From: Viola odorata
Taxonomy: Eukaryota; Streptophyta; Magnoliopsida; Malpighiales; Violaceae
Reading direction: 5' to 3'
Assembly (NCBI GenBank): GCA_963691705.1
Contig: OY829539.1
Span: forward strand, 76,047,255-76,111,254
DNA: 64,000 bases
How positions within the stretch are numbered: position 1 is the stretch's first letter; each line of letters opens with the position of its first letter. The translations under genes and the position numbers were made by a program. The notes below the pieces were generated by a model. The model saw only the letters and a program-made list of their open reading frames with translations, did no database searches and had not been told where the DNA came from. This document shows, piece after piece, positions 1 to 11,426 of the stretch.

Positions 1-2839
1 CAAAATATTGTCAGGGAGCAAGAAATATTAGAAACCTTCTCCAAAACAAGCTCTTTCAAAACTGATCGAAGACGCTTTAAGACATGCTGTAGGCATAAGA
101 AACGCCATTAGATCCACACTGTCAAATAAATATTCCAAGGAATTATCAAATTAAACATCAAAAAAATAATCAACCTTTTTCATGCGCTTTGTGTCATCTA
201 TAGTTGAAAGAATGCAAGAGAGTACCTGAGAAGTTTTTGATACAACAACAGAATTAATCAGTAAAATATCAAGGCACAAAATTATAACAATAGGACATAT
301 TGGAGAGGACAATTGGTTGGAAGGAAAAAACCAAGAAACTCAGTTATTTTTAGAACTGACTTTGTCAGTGACAACTCTTTCCTACGGGGATCAAGCACCC
401 TATTTCCAACAACCCAAAAAAGAACATTGTTTTTGCAAGAAAGAAAACATAAGTATACAGCAGAAAGATACAGAGGAAGTTCTATAATAGAGAAAGATCT
501 ACCCTAGGAGATAGTGGAAGCACACAGGTCAATTGATTGAGAAAGAACATGGGGGAATTTGATCTATTACAACCGCAGACAAGTTGTGTCAAAAGGCATG
601 GTTAAGAATAACAAGTTTTATTTCCTCAGAAATAAGAAATATAAGACAACTGAAAAATGGAATCTTTACCAGACTACCATACTGGTCACGAGCTATCTTG
701 TCGACATGATCTGTTATTGCTTTGAGAATATTCCTTCTTTCCTAATAGATGGAAATAAAAAAACTGTTGAGTGACAAAGCACAACTAATATGCTCATACC
801 ATGTCCATGCACAAAAGATAAAACCAGTCAAAACAACCTTAGCGCTCCCATGTTTTATGCAGAAGATCCCAAGCTGAGATCCATCCCTTGTATGTATCAT
901 TCGTGGAAAAGACGGGCCTGACAAATGTTGAATAACATCTGCTGCAGAGGACTGTAAGAAGACTAAATTTAGAAGGGCAGAAAAACAGTAAATTCTACTG
1001 CCACATTATAAAATATTTCTTAAATTATTGACGGATAAAATAACCTTGTCAGCTAAACTGAGGTACTCTACTAGTGCTCTGTGTGTAATAGAGTGGTCAA
1101 TTATCCCCTTCTCCAGAATTGGTTCAATCACAGAAGCCATGTGTCGTAAGACAGAACCTTTCTGTAGATTCAGCTTTGCAATCACATCCACCAACCTTAC
1201 ATATAATTGACATGGGAAAATAGTTGTCAGGATAAACAGACAAGCATCATTGTGGAATATTTTAATGTAATATAACAAACCAGCATTCTTTCAAGTGGCA
1301 AAGTTATACAACAGTATAGAACAGCCAATGAATCACCTGTTCTCTTTGATTGTGGCAAGGTCCTTAAATAACTGAAACTCTGGGGAATATAATTCCATCA
1401 AAAGCTCTTGTTTCTGAGTCGCATTTCCCAATTGGTATGCATGCTCGACAACTGAAAGAAATCAAGGAAGGAATTAGCTCTAGCATTCTTTCTAAAGTAG
1501 GAATAGGATAATCCAAGGATGCATACACAGGCAAAACAAAGTAGGCAACGTTCTGGGTAATTCAAGACTTACTATGGATTGAGAACACAAAAAACAATAA
1601 AAACATGCTATGCGTTGAAACAAAATAAAACAGCAACACACTAACATACCAACAGATCCAACCATGTGTCGCAGAAGGGGTGCTACATGCCCACGGAGGA
1701 TGGAGATAAACTCTGCAAGCTGCTTCTTAGGAGCTGCAAGCAGTTTAAAAAAACAAAGTTACATGCTAAATGACAAGGTGTCTACATACACTACCAATAT
1801 ACAAAATGGTCATTCAAATATACCATCCAAGAGCTCTGCAATTCTTTCAAAATAGCGTACCGTTATCTAGCATTTTCATTACTAGATGCACTGCATATGT
1901 ATTGGATGTCATGTTAAGCATGTGTGGTTTAAGCTCCGCAAATACCATATCCCTTTCAGGTTGAGAGCAATGCTTGACGCAACTCTAATGTGTACCAGAA
2001 GAAGGGGTAAAAAAATGAGAAATTTTGAACGAAAAAGGAACTGCCAATCAGCAAATTGAGTAAAATGATTGAAAAAATGAGCAGTGAAGGAGAAAAAGGA
2101 AAACCTGCAGAACCCGAGAAGAAACATGAGAGCCAGCTATTTCTGGAATCTTCCCTTTCATTTTTTCTATGGCTTGAGTAATTAGCCTTAAAACAATTCA
2201 CCAATAACTTAATTCAGAAAAAAGTAGAGGATGAGGATAGAAGGATGTAAATAAATCAAGGGACAGTTTAGGATACAGAACTACGAAAAATAGATTAAGA
2301 CTCCATACTTGGATCTTTCCTCTTTCGCGATGTTACGCTGCCTTATCTTTTCCCATAGATACGCAAGCTCCTATTCACCACAAACAAACTCAATGAATAA
2401 CATAGGCCATTTCTACTATCCCAAGCATTAAAATATTAGCATTGAGATATTAACGTGCGTACTTGCTCCAAGGTGTAATGCTGCTTTCTTCTTTTCTTCC
2501 TCGCCTCTGTCAATTCCTACAACAACATAACAACAAGAACTCATCAACGATTGAAATAACTACCTCAATTAAACAAGTAAGAAAAGAGGGATTCAAAAAA
2601 AGAACCTTGGCACGAAGTCGAAGATCTCGTTTCGATAGGGGCACTGTTTTCTCTGGTTTGTCGAACTTGGATTGACCTTTGTTAAACGGCTTGGAAGGTT
2701 TCTTAAATTTGTTGCTGTTTCCTCCATCTGAGCTCGCGAACTTTGGTTTCTTGGACGCTGATGTATCATCCTTAGCTTTAGCATCTGAAAATTGCTTTCT
2801 CTTGTTTAATTTGCCGCCCTCTTGTTTCTTCGGCGCCAT
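1..2839 (-). CDS. APUM24: APUM24/PUF6-type nucleolar pumilio protein (5' part; continues left of the window)
   Basis: Exons read by eye: 2606-2839, 2463-2516, 2309-2370, 2105-2186, 1861-1984, 1650-1733, 1337-1451, 1045-1195, 838-951, 670-741, 175-225 and 36-86. They join without a frame break to 398 codons, and the C-terminus lies outside. The start ATG (2839) opens a Lys/Ser-rich basic tail (MAPKKQEGGKLNKRKQ). Conserved blocks follow: KKRRKQHYTLEQ, then pumilio-type repeats containing CVKHCSQPERD, NTYAVHLVMKMLD, GHVAPLLRHMVGS, VVEHAYQLGN, GSVLRHMASVIEPILEKG, RMIHTRDGSQLGIFCIKHG and DQYGSL. This order matches plant APUM24 and yeast/human PUF6/PUM3 (PUF repeats followed by a CPL domain), which bind pre-rRNA in the nucleolus and assist 27S/7S processing; the role is family knowledge. 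Phases agree at every junction, so it looks functional. The promoter has TGGGCC and telo-like motifs. Confidence 0.9.
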
Positions 2840-2890
2840 TGGAGTTGTGGTGGTGGAGTTTGCTGTTTTTCAGCAATGTGATTTTAAGAT

Positions 2891-3073
2891 TAGGGGTTTT
2901 TTGAAGGTTTATGGAAAGACGACAGTGTCCGAGAGAAGAAGAAGAAGATGTTGTATAACAGCGAATAGCGTAATATTGTCTGGCAGCCCATTCTAACGGC
3001 CTCTTGAACTGGGCTGAGCCTCGACGAAAACATTCCGCTTTCGGCAACAAATTTTAATTGGGCCATAGGCCCA
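2891..3073 (-). promoter_or_regulatory. Site II pair and telo-like box upstream of APUM24
   Basis: Seen: a TGGGCC (3059-3064) and GGCCCA (3068-3073) pair, and AAAACCCCTA on the minus strand at 2891-2900, just upstream of the ATG at 2839. Site II (TGGGCC/T) and telo-boxes (AAACCCTA) are typical of plant ribosome-biogenesis promoters and are bound by TCP factors and telobox-binding proteins (established knowledge). The telo-box here has one extra C. Function is inferred. Confidence 0.5.
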
Positions 3074-3243
3074 TAGATAAATATAAGAAAGAAATGAGGA
3101 GTAATTTCGGGTCCGCAGTAAGAAGCGCAGTGGCTTATTCATTCGTACCTTCTCTCCTCTGCTTATAAATGTCGCCCGCACAACACGAACTACGTGGCAG
3201 TTGGATGTCACACTAAAACGACAGTGGTTTCGTGAGAACAGTA

Positions 3244-3477
3244 CTACTTCTGTCCACAATTAGATGTCGCCCATACTGTAGATACGCATATCGAGGAGGT
3301 CGGATGACACTATTTGACCCCAAAAAATTTCGTACTTTTTTTTTTCGAACGTACGTTAATCATTTTCCTACGTCCGAGAAAAAAATCAAATTTTTTTGAG
3401 GTCAAATAATGCGTCATCCGACCTCCTCGATATACGTATCTACAGTACAGACGATATCTAATTGTGGACAGAAAGAG
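3244..3477. mobile_element. Stowaway-like MITE, 234 bp
   Basis: Terminal inverted repeats CTACTTCTGTCCACAATTAG on the left and, read on the other strand, CTCTTTCTGTCCACAATTAG on the right. TA target duplications lie at 3242-3243 and 3478-3479. The inverted repeat extends inward to the GGTCAAATA motifs around a central CGAACGTACG, so the element is nearly one long palindrome. No coding capacity. Confidence 0.85.
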
Positions 3478-3731
3478 TAATTCGGTGCACATCCCCATTA
3501 TTTCTTTTTTTGCTTAAGGTACAAAATATACAGTGTGCCACCAATGAGATTATCTTCTATCTGTCAGATACGTTCTCTGTAATTTTACCATTAATATTTT
3601 TTTCTTGTTCGTCAAATATACCACAACCATCATTCGTATGAATATTTTAGTCCATAATAGGCACTGCTAATACTTTATAGCAGGATGAGAACTAAAAAGA
3701 AATCTTTTAACAATTAATGAAGGGTTAATGA

Positions 3732-4719
3732 CAGTTTTGGTACCTGCAGTCTAATTGATTGATTTATTTCATCCCTCTATTTTTAAAAAATAGTATTTCA
3801 TCCTTCCACTCTATTTTTATGTTGGATTTCAGCCCTCACCCTAACGCCGTCCAAATTTTCCGTCCATTTTGCGTGAAACGACGTCGTTTTACAAAAATTT
3901 TGCGTGAAACGACGTCGTTTTACAAAAATAATATAATTAATTTTAAAAATTCAGAAAAATAATTTACTTAATTTGAAAAATCCAAAAAGATATTGTAATT
4001 AATTTGAAAATTACATAAAAATAATGTAATTAATTTTAAAGATTAGGAAAAAAAATTAAAAAAAGATTTTTAAATTTAATTATTATTATTATTTTTATAC
4101 AAAACCATCCAATTTTGTTTTATAGAAACCATTTGAAGATTGCTTAGCACTAAAGAGCAGGATGTCGCTGTCGAGTCCAAGGCTGCATGCATGGCATTCA
4201 AGAAACTAAAAATTAAAAAATTAAAAAATTAAAAAATTAAAAAAAATTAAAAATTAAAAAAATAATGTATAAAAAATGACGAGAATTAAAGATTTTTTAA
4301 TTTTTTTCCTAATTTTTAAAATTAATTACATTATTTTTCTGAATTTTTAATTTAATTACATTATTTTTCTGTAATTTTCAAATTAATTACAATATATTTT
4401 TGGAATTTTCAAATTAAGTAAATTATTTTTCTGAATTTTTAAAATTAATTATATTATTTTTGTAAAACGACGTCGTTTCACGTAAAATTTTAAAATTAAT
4501 TTACGCTCAAAACGACGTGTCACGCGATCCAAACGACGGAACTTACACTCCCAAGTAGTAAAACGACGTCGTTTCACGCAAAATGGACGGAAAATTTGGA
4601 CGGTGTTAGGGTGAGGGCTGAAATCCAACATAAAAATAGAGTGGAAGGATGAAATACTATTTTAAAAAAATAGAGGGATGAAATAAATCAATATTAGACT
4701 GCAGGTATCAAAACTGTTG
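3732..4719. mobile_element. Fold-back DNA transposon with ~200 bp inverted repeats
   Basis: Left arm (3732-3925) and right arm (4450-4719, inverted) match closely: cagttttggtacctgcag versus cagttttgatacctgcag at the ends, then a shared block through ttggatttcagccctcac and AAACGACGTCGTTT palindromes. The centre is A+T-rich with AATTAAAA simple repeats (4200-4265). No ORF of significance. The long inverted repeats suggest a non-autonomous Mutator-like or fold-back element; I could not define a clean target duplication, so the outer ends are approximate. Confidence 0.75.
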
Positions 4720-4967
4720 GTCCTCCATATTGAACGTTAATTCAGCTGTTGGTCCTCCATATTGTCAAACAGTCTATGTTCTTATGCAATGGTAGCTTGT
4801 AGGCTAGTATTTCAAGTGGGAGCACTATTTACTCGTTTCTCACATTAATGTGGACAGGTTGTAGTGATTTCTTTAATTCCCCGACATTTGTCTCTACCCT
4901 AAAATAGGCCTAACTAGGAAGCTGGTTTAGTAGTAGTACCCTTTTTTCAAAAGTGATTAATTAAATA

Positions 4968-5227
4968 CTCCCTCCGGTCCGAAATGTATGACGTTTTAGC
5001 ATTTACTTTTACTGTTTCGGAACGTATCTTAAGACTTCCGGAACAGTCACTATTTGAGACAATTTTGTCCCGAATTTTTTCTCGGAAGTACGTTAAAGAT
5101 TAACGTACGTTCGAAAAAAAGTATGGATTTTTTTGGGGTCAAATAGTGCCTCATCCGGTCTCCTCGATATGCGTTCCCTACTGAATATTGGGATACGAGG
5201 AAGTAATACATTTCGGACCAGAGGGAG
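4968..5227. mobile_element. Stowaway-like MITE, 260 bp
   Basis: Ends are CTCCCTCCGGTCCGAAATG and, in inverted orientation, CTCCCTCTGGTCCGAAATG. TA duplications lie at 4966-4967 and 5228-5229. The interior carries the same CACTATTTGA...CGTACGTTCGAAAAAAAGTA...GGGGTCAAATAGTG fold as copies at 3244, 10413 and 19550. The terminal sequence is the classic Stowaway (Tc1/mariner-related) TIR. Confidence 0.9.
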
Positions 5228-5229
5228 TA

Positions 5230-8200
5230 ATTAGCTATGACAGTTCGTCGCGTTGTGGGAAAATTTTCAGCATGAGATCATATTCCAAAAAGTTTAATCT
5301 ATAATGATAATGACAGAAATGATAGCCGAGAGATCGACAAAAATACAATCATGCATATAGTTTCATTTACAGTTCCAGAGCAGATTGCAGAGCAGTTTAA
5401 TTCAACTCGCAGAACGTATCTTCTCAATTGAATTGAATTGTCATCATGAGCAGGATGCCCATCTGGCAGCCTACCACAATTTTGATTTGATATTCTAAAT
5501 GGGTTGAGAGGGAATGAATCGATTTGAGCCCCTCTTTTTTCCAGAATTCCTGTTTATCTAGAATTAAAATGACGACAAGTAATTTCTACGAGAAATTCTA
5601 TTTCGTACAAATAAAATTAGTTGTAATTTAAAAGAAAAAACTAACACTAGGTAATTAAAAAATTTATTTAATTTAATTCAAAACTCTTATATTCAAATTC
5701 GACTCAACTCTCATCTCATCGATATATGAGTATAGATATGCAAAGTGAATTCTAACTATAGTTCCAAAATTCCAACAGTTATAACTGATAGTAAATGATA
5801 ATGGTGTCTCATTCAAGATTTCCTGAATTATGAGTCTTGTTTGCTAGTTGGTTTTTTCCCTAAGCTGTTGTTTGGTAGTAGGATCTATAGTTAATGCCAT
5901 GGTCCGGGTAAAAACTAAATAATGTGTAAGGTAAGGAAAACGACAAGTTGTCTGGTCCGAATCGAAGGCCACCTCAATCGTAAACACATCCGATTCCACA
6001 ATCTCACTGATCAGGCTGTCAGTTTTTCCCTGTTTTATGACGTCCATAAGCAGAGATTATCAATTACTTTGATATAATTCCACTTATACTTACATTCCAA
6101 AAGCAATTCTGGAATTATTTTCTCCTGTCAGCATGATGCACAACTGGCACATTCTTCTTCTTTTTTTCATGTTGATAGATGATATTCCAAGCCTTTACAA
6201 TTTCTATTAACGAATTGTTAAAATTATAATCGTTAATTTCTTCATACATAATGATTAAATAAGCGCGCTGATACTTGAAAAACAACAAAAAAGACCAGCC
6301 ACATGGGTGATGAGGTGGAGGCTTTGTGCAATGAACTTGTACTTTCTCCTTCAGATTTTTCTTTTTTCTTGCTTTTGGTAATGAAAGAGAACATTTTACT
6401 TCAATCATGGCACGTAATCTTGCGCAGGCAGAAAAATAATGCAAAGACTGGAATTTTGTTGGGATTTTCCAAATAAACCCACTGGACTTGTATTCTTTCT
6501 TCTTCAGTGCCTGTGCGGCTATGTGCCAGTTTGTAATACCTGTCAACTGGCTCTACTAGTTGGTGTTGTGGAATTTTGGCAGCATTAGGAAAATGACGTG
6601 GATCTGATCAGCCGACTGCCATTATCAAAAGCCACCGTTATCCCCAAAAATGGCTCCAACATGGCATGTTTACTAGTGGGAGCCGGCATAGATTAGTCAA
6701 TATCTATATATTGCTTAATTAAAATTCATATTTAAAACGCCACCCACAGATTAATAAATCCTACTTTATTGGCACTTCATATTGGTTACCGATATGTTTT
6801 ACAGCGCAATTTTGTAAAAGGCTGGACTTTTTGTTGGTGACTAGTGTCATTTTGATTTTACACAACATTGGATGCTATACTATATTATACTATATTCTAA
6901 TATGCCCACCAAACTTACGTCCCCCCATTTCAAGTCTCTACCATCTCATTAATTGCACCTTATAGCTTTAACTTAGTTGTTTTCAGCTACAATGGCATTA
7001 CCTTGGTTGAAGTGGGAAAATGATCTTGCACTTTGCATTGTGTGAACGGAGAAAAAAAAAACTTGAAACGGCTCTTATTTTATGATTTGATAATGATTAA
7101 ATTTCATATTAATCAAATTCCGACGACCAAAAATGATGCTTTCAGCTGCAATTGAAATTAAACCATGTTATAATCAAACCTCACTTATGAATTAAGATGG
7201 AAACGGTGAAAGTTGTCACATTCTTGGATCCAGCTAGGTGTCTTGTCGTATCATTAATTGTAGTGTCAAATGGGCTTTAATGACCACATGTCCTTATAGT
7301 ATTTCTCTTATTAATGCCACTGTCACTGCCCTTTCCTTTCACAGATGAATAGTATAGACGATGATCGATGAGCACGTTGAATGCTCTCCGTCAATGTTGA
7401 CCATAAACGGAAGTCCAACAAATGGCTATTAAACTATCTGTCTTTGTGCCCCCCCCGCCGGCGCCTAGGATTGATTCATTCAATTACCCAACGACCGTTA
7501 AGTTTAACTTACGCCAAGTAGTTGAATGATGTGGGGGGTAAGCTTGGGACAATTCTTTTCGGGACTAAATCTTTTAGGGGGTAATAGAGTAATAGTCTTT
7601 TCAGACTAAAATGTGATAAATTAATTGGAAAAAATACAATAACTTCAAATATGATTGTATAAAATCTTAAACTTTACGTCTAGATGAATCAACTAGCCTA
7701 AAGATATTTAAGTTTCAACTTAGTATAGCTTGCTTATCAAACATTTATAGTAAAATATATTTTTAATATTATGCTATCTTCTTAAATTATTATTTTTTGT
7801 GTATTTTTATTCGAGTAAAATTTGGGTCTATTCATACCCATAAACTATTGCTAGATAGCGAATTGCGAATTTTCTAATTTAATACCAATGTTTCCTAGTT
7901 TATTTTAAAAAAAAATTATATGTAGTGATGGTATAATAGAATCACATTATAATTTGTTAAGGCAATAGAATCCATAATCATAATTTCTTGAGAGAGGATA
8001 TAATTATAGGGTATATAGTGATAATGTAAATAAGGTATAAAGAGTGAGGTGTAATCAGCACGCCAATACAATGCAATTTTCGTACCTTAAACTCCTTTTA
8101 TTACAATCCATGAACACATGGTGTCGGGTCTGAAAATGAGCCTCGGAAATCAAGGACAGGACAGGACAGGACGGGGGCTACCAATTACTAATTGTATGGA

Positions 8201-10412
8201 ATAATGTAATAAGATGGGGGCTTTTCAGTTTTATGTTCCGACTTTTGTATCTACGTAGGATATGATATGGCTTTCTTTTCTTCTTCTTCTTTTTCGGTGG
8301 TGCAGATCAGAAAATTCTTGCGGCCTTTGTTCTGTCATAAATATGTATAGAAAATAGATTAATAATCTGGGGTTTTGGTTCTCCAGTCCAGACATGGAAT
8401 TCAATTTAATTATGGTTTTGCTTCTCAAAAGGTAGTACCCTTAATTTGGGAGTTTTCAGGTTTCTAGTCTTGTCTCTAATTCAAGCCTGTGATGTGCGGC
8501 AATTCGAAAAGGCAATCTAATCATTTAACTAAGGCGGGAGAGATCAGTCTCCGTTTAAAAAAAACTAGTACAATTTAGTCACACAAAATATAGTGATTGA
8601 AATTCTGATCACTCTAATATTTCATGTTGGACAATTTACTCCATCTGTCTATGTGATCTACAGATTTGGACGGTTAAAAAACTAAAAATCAACCACAAGT
8701 AATAGTGAATAAGGTAATAAACAAATATTACTACTCCAAAAAAAAAATAGTATTAAGACCTCAATTTGGTTAAATGAGGATCTATGAACATGGCCGATTA
8801 TACACATACATGAAAATTAACTTGTACACCAACCAATATCCAATATATAGTTTGATTTATAAGAAATCAATGGTATTATTCTATCCAATCAACTTGACAA
8901 TCATCAATTTAACATTAAAATTGCGTTGACAATTTAGGAAAACTGAGGAAATACTTAAGTAGTATTTAAAGGAGGCTTGTTAAGGAAATTACAAATACTG
9001 CCACAGAGAACCAACAAGGTAATGGTTTTTTTCTCCTTTCCCATGGATCATCTTTCATTGCACGCCAAACATTATTAGAGTAATGATTTCTTAAATTTTG
9101 GTCGAAACATTTTTCAGAAATTTTATTAAGATTTTTTTATTAAATTTTGGGTTTATTTTAATAATGGACACTTAAATTTATACTTTAATTACATTATTGG
9201 TTAATTTATTAAATTATAGTATTATTTATTGATGAAATCATGATTAAAATTATTATTTTTAAAGACATAGGTAATGACTTTATTGTGTTAATTAATGATC
9301 AATTTAAATTAAAAGTACAAAAAAAAATCTTAGCTATTTTTAATTAAATAAGTGAATTCAACATTCTATTTCTGTTTAACTAGCAAGGGCGGAGCCAGAA
9401 AAAAAAACAGTTAGGAGAGCCGAGCTAAATTAATTTTTTTAGCGAAACGGTACAACATAAAAAAATTGTATTAATATTTATTTTTTAATTTTTATTCTCT
9501 AATATATATATATAATATTTGAAAAACCATTCTAGAAAATTATAAAAATTAATAAAATATATTTAACAAATTTTGATTTATTTATATTAATAAAAATCGC
9601 CCAATTAATAAAAACACATCATTATAATCACTTTGTTTTATCTTAGGAAAAGAAACTGATTTTGTGATGAAGATATGGCATGATGATGATGTCCTTTGTT
9701 GGGTTGAAATTCAATAATTTCATGATTCTTTTTATGATAAAATTCCTTTCTTTTCGTTTGTGTGTTTCCTAGGTTTATGCTAATTGCCATCACAACATGT
9801 GCATATATGCAGACGTATCCGCCTGATTCACGAGGCTTTCACTGCTTATGTAGCGCACCAACACCATCATATATATACGATGGATGAATTGATGATGCAT
9901 TCATTGGTTTATTATTATATTATTATAAGAATCACACTTAACAACAATGCACGAAACACACAACGATACATAAAACGCACAACCAAGTACGAAGGTTATA
10001 AGAAAACCCCAAAATAAAGAACACTAGAAAAGAATTACGGAGGAATAACACTTTATTTATTAATAAACTAACAAAAAAACATGAAAATGTATTTTATCAT
10101 TGATCTTGCCGATAACGTCATCATATCTATGACTCCATTATCATCTCCACCATCACATCCATATTCTCTAATTCAAGGTAAGAAGATGATTCAATACGCA
10201 ATAAATTTAAAAGAAACTTGAAAACATTAGTTTATAGATTTAAGGAGATAATATATGACAAATTAAAAAATAAAAATAAACGAGACAAAAAGAAAAAGAG
10301 CTCACTACGTATTACAAATCGGACGACGATTCCTAAAAAGAATTTAAAAAAAAAAGTTTTTCTAGAGTTTTTATAATATTTAAATATATTTACTTTTATT
10401 ATTAGTATAGTA
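5230..10412. other. Gene-free intergenic DNA
   Basis: A+T-rich DNA in which I see no recognisable gene. Minus-strand ORFs at 5844-6047 and 6115-6546 show no family signature. Small features only: a C-run at 7450-7457, four tandem 'acagg' units at 8155-8172, and a 'gggcggagccag' motif at 9386 that resembles the end of the element at 25198 but has no partner here. Confidence 0.6.
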
Positions 10413-10671
10413 CTTTTTCTGGGGCAAAACAATAGTCATTTTAGATTTACTTTTACTGTTCCGGAACGTATCTTAAAATGGCCGAAACAGTCACTATTTG
10501 AGACAATTTTGCCCCTAATTTTTCCTCGGAAGTACATTAAAAATTAACGTACGTTCGAAAAAAAGTACAAATTTTTTTGGGGTCAAATAGTGAGTCATCC
10601 GACCTTTTTGATATGCGTTCCCTACTAAATATTAGGATGCGAGGAAGTCATTTATTTTTCTCTAGAAGGAA
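10413..10671. mobile_element. Degenerate Stowaway-like MITE, 259 bp
   Basis: Aligns along its whole length with the 4968-5227 copy: ttacttttactgttccgga, the CACTATTTGA block, aacgtacgttcgaaaaaaag, ggggtcaaatagtg and gcgttccctactaaatatta. The termini are mutated (ctttttctggggc...ctagaaggaa), so it is an old copy. TA is present on the right (10672-10673). Confidence 0.75.
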
Positions 10672-10673
10672 TA

Positions 10674-11426
10674 CTACCAGACTAGTAGTAATAATAATAG
10701 TTTTATTTATTTTACGTGAACTGAAAAAACACCACTTATTTTCTCTTATGTTGGTCTGTTATGTTCTGTCAAGTGATTGAAGCCAGGCTGGCATCTTTGC
10801 CATGATTGAGTATGGGCCCCACTCTCTCCTGTCAACCCACATGCTGTCTCAATAACCCATGCACCCTCTCCTCCTCTCTTCTCATTTTCCCTTTTTCTTT
10901 TCATATTTTTTGTTTTTTCCTTTATTCTCCTTCACAATCACACCCATCGTTTCACACTCATTTCCCTCCCCCGCGCCACCTGTCCCGTTTCACCTCGTAA
11001 CGCTAAACTATTCCAGCACGCACAGTACAACACTGCCGCACAAATTTACCTTTCTAGTTTCTCCTTCCTCCCTTCCTCTCTACTTTGATTTAGAAGTTAA
11101 AAATAAAAGAGGGAAACTAATTAGTGCTCTGCTCCTCCTCCCATAATTCTCTCTCTTCTTTTCACTGTTATCATGTTTGAAGTTTGATTGTGCATAAAAA
11201 GCTGTCATTTTTCTAACTTATCAAACCTATTTCTTCTCCTGTCATTTATATATAATTAATGCTTATAATACACATTCTTACACACCAAAAAAGCTGCTCT
11301 GTTCTTTCTTCTGCTCCTCCTCTTTCTCTTTCTCCTTCTCTCTTCTGTTCCTACTTTTGCTGCCCTTTGGACATTACAGTTGGTGGTCGTCTATTCACTG
11401 GTCACTGTTTCCGCCGCTTTGACTCC
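10674..11426 (+). promoter_or_regulatory. Promoter and pyrimidine-rich leader of the GH28 gene
   Basis: Long CT-rich tracts at 10860-11160 and 11300-11345 precede the ATG at 11427, and a TATATATAAT stretch lies at 11246-11255. CT-rich leaders are common in plant core promoters. The transcription start cannot be fixed from sequence. Confidence 0.35.

Noticed and set aside
1819..1861. Possible micro-exon in the APUM24 intron (tgcag|agctcttggatg|gtat)
   Set aside because: Direct joining of 1861 to 1733 keeps the frame and the conserved KKQLAEF block, so no micro-exon is needed.
5844..6546. Two minus-strand ORFs (67 and 143 codons)
   Set aside because: No recognisable domain, and poly-Lys/A-rich composition fits random open frames in A+T-rich DNA.
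9386..9420. gggcggagccag motif resembling a transposon end
   Set aside because: No matching inverted partner or target duplication found nearby.
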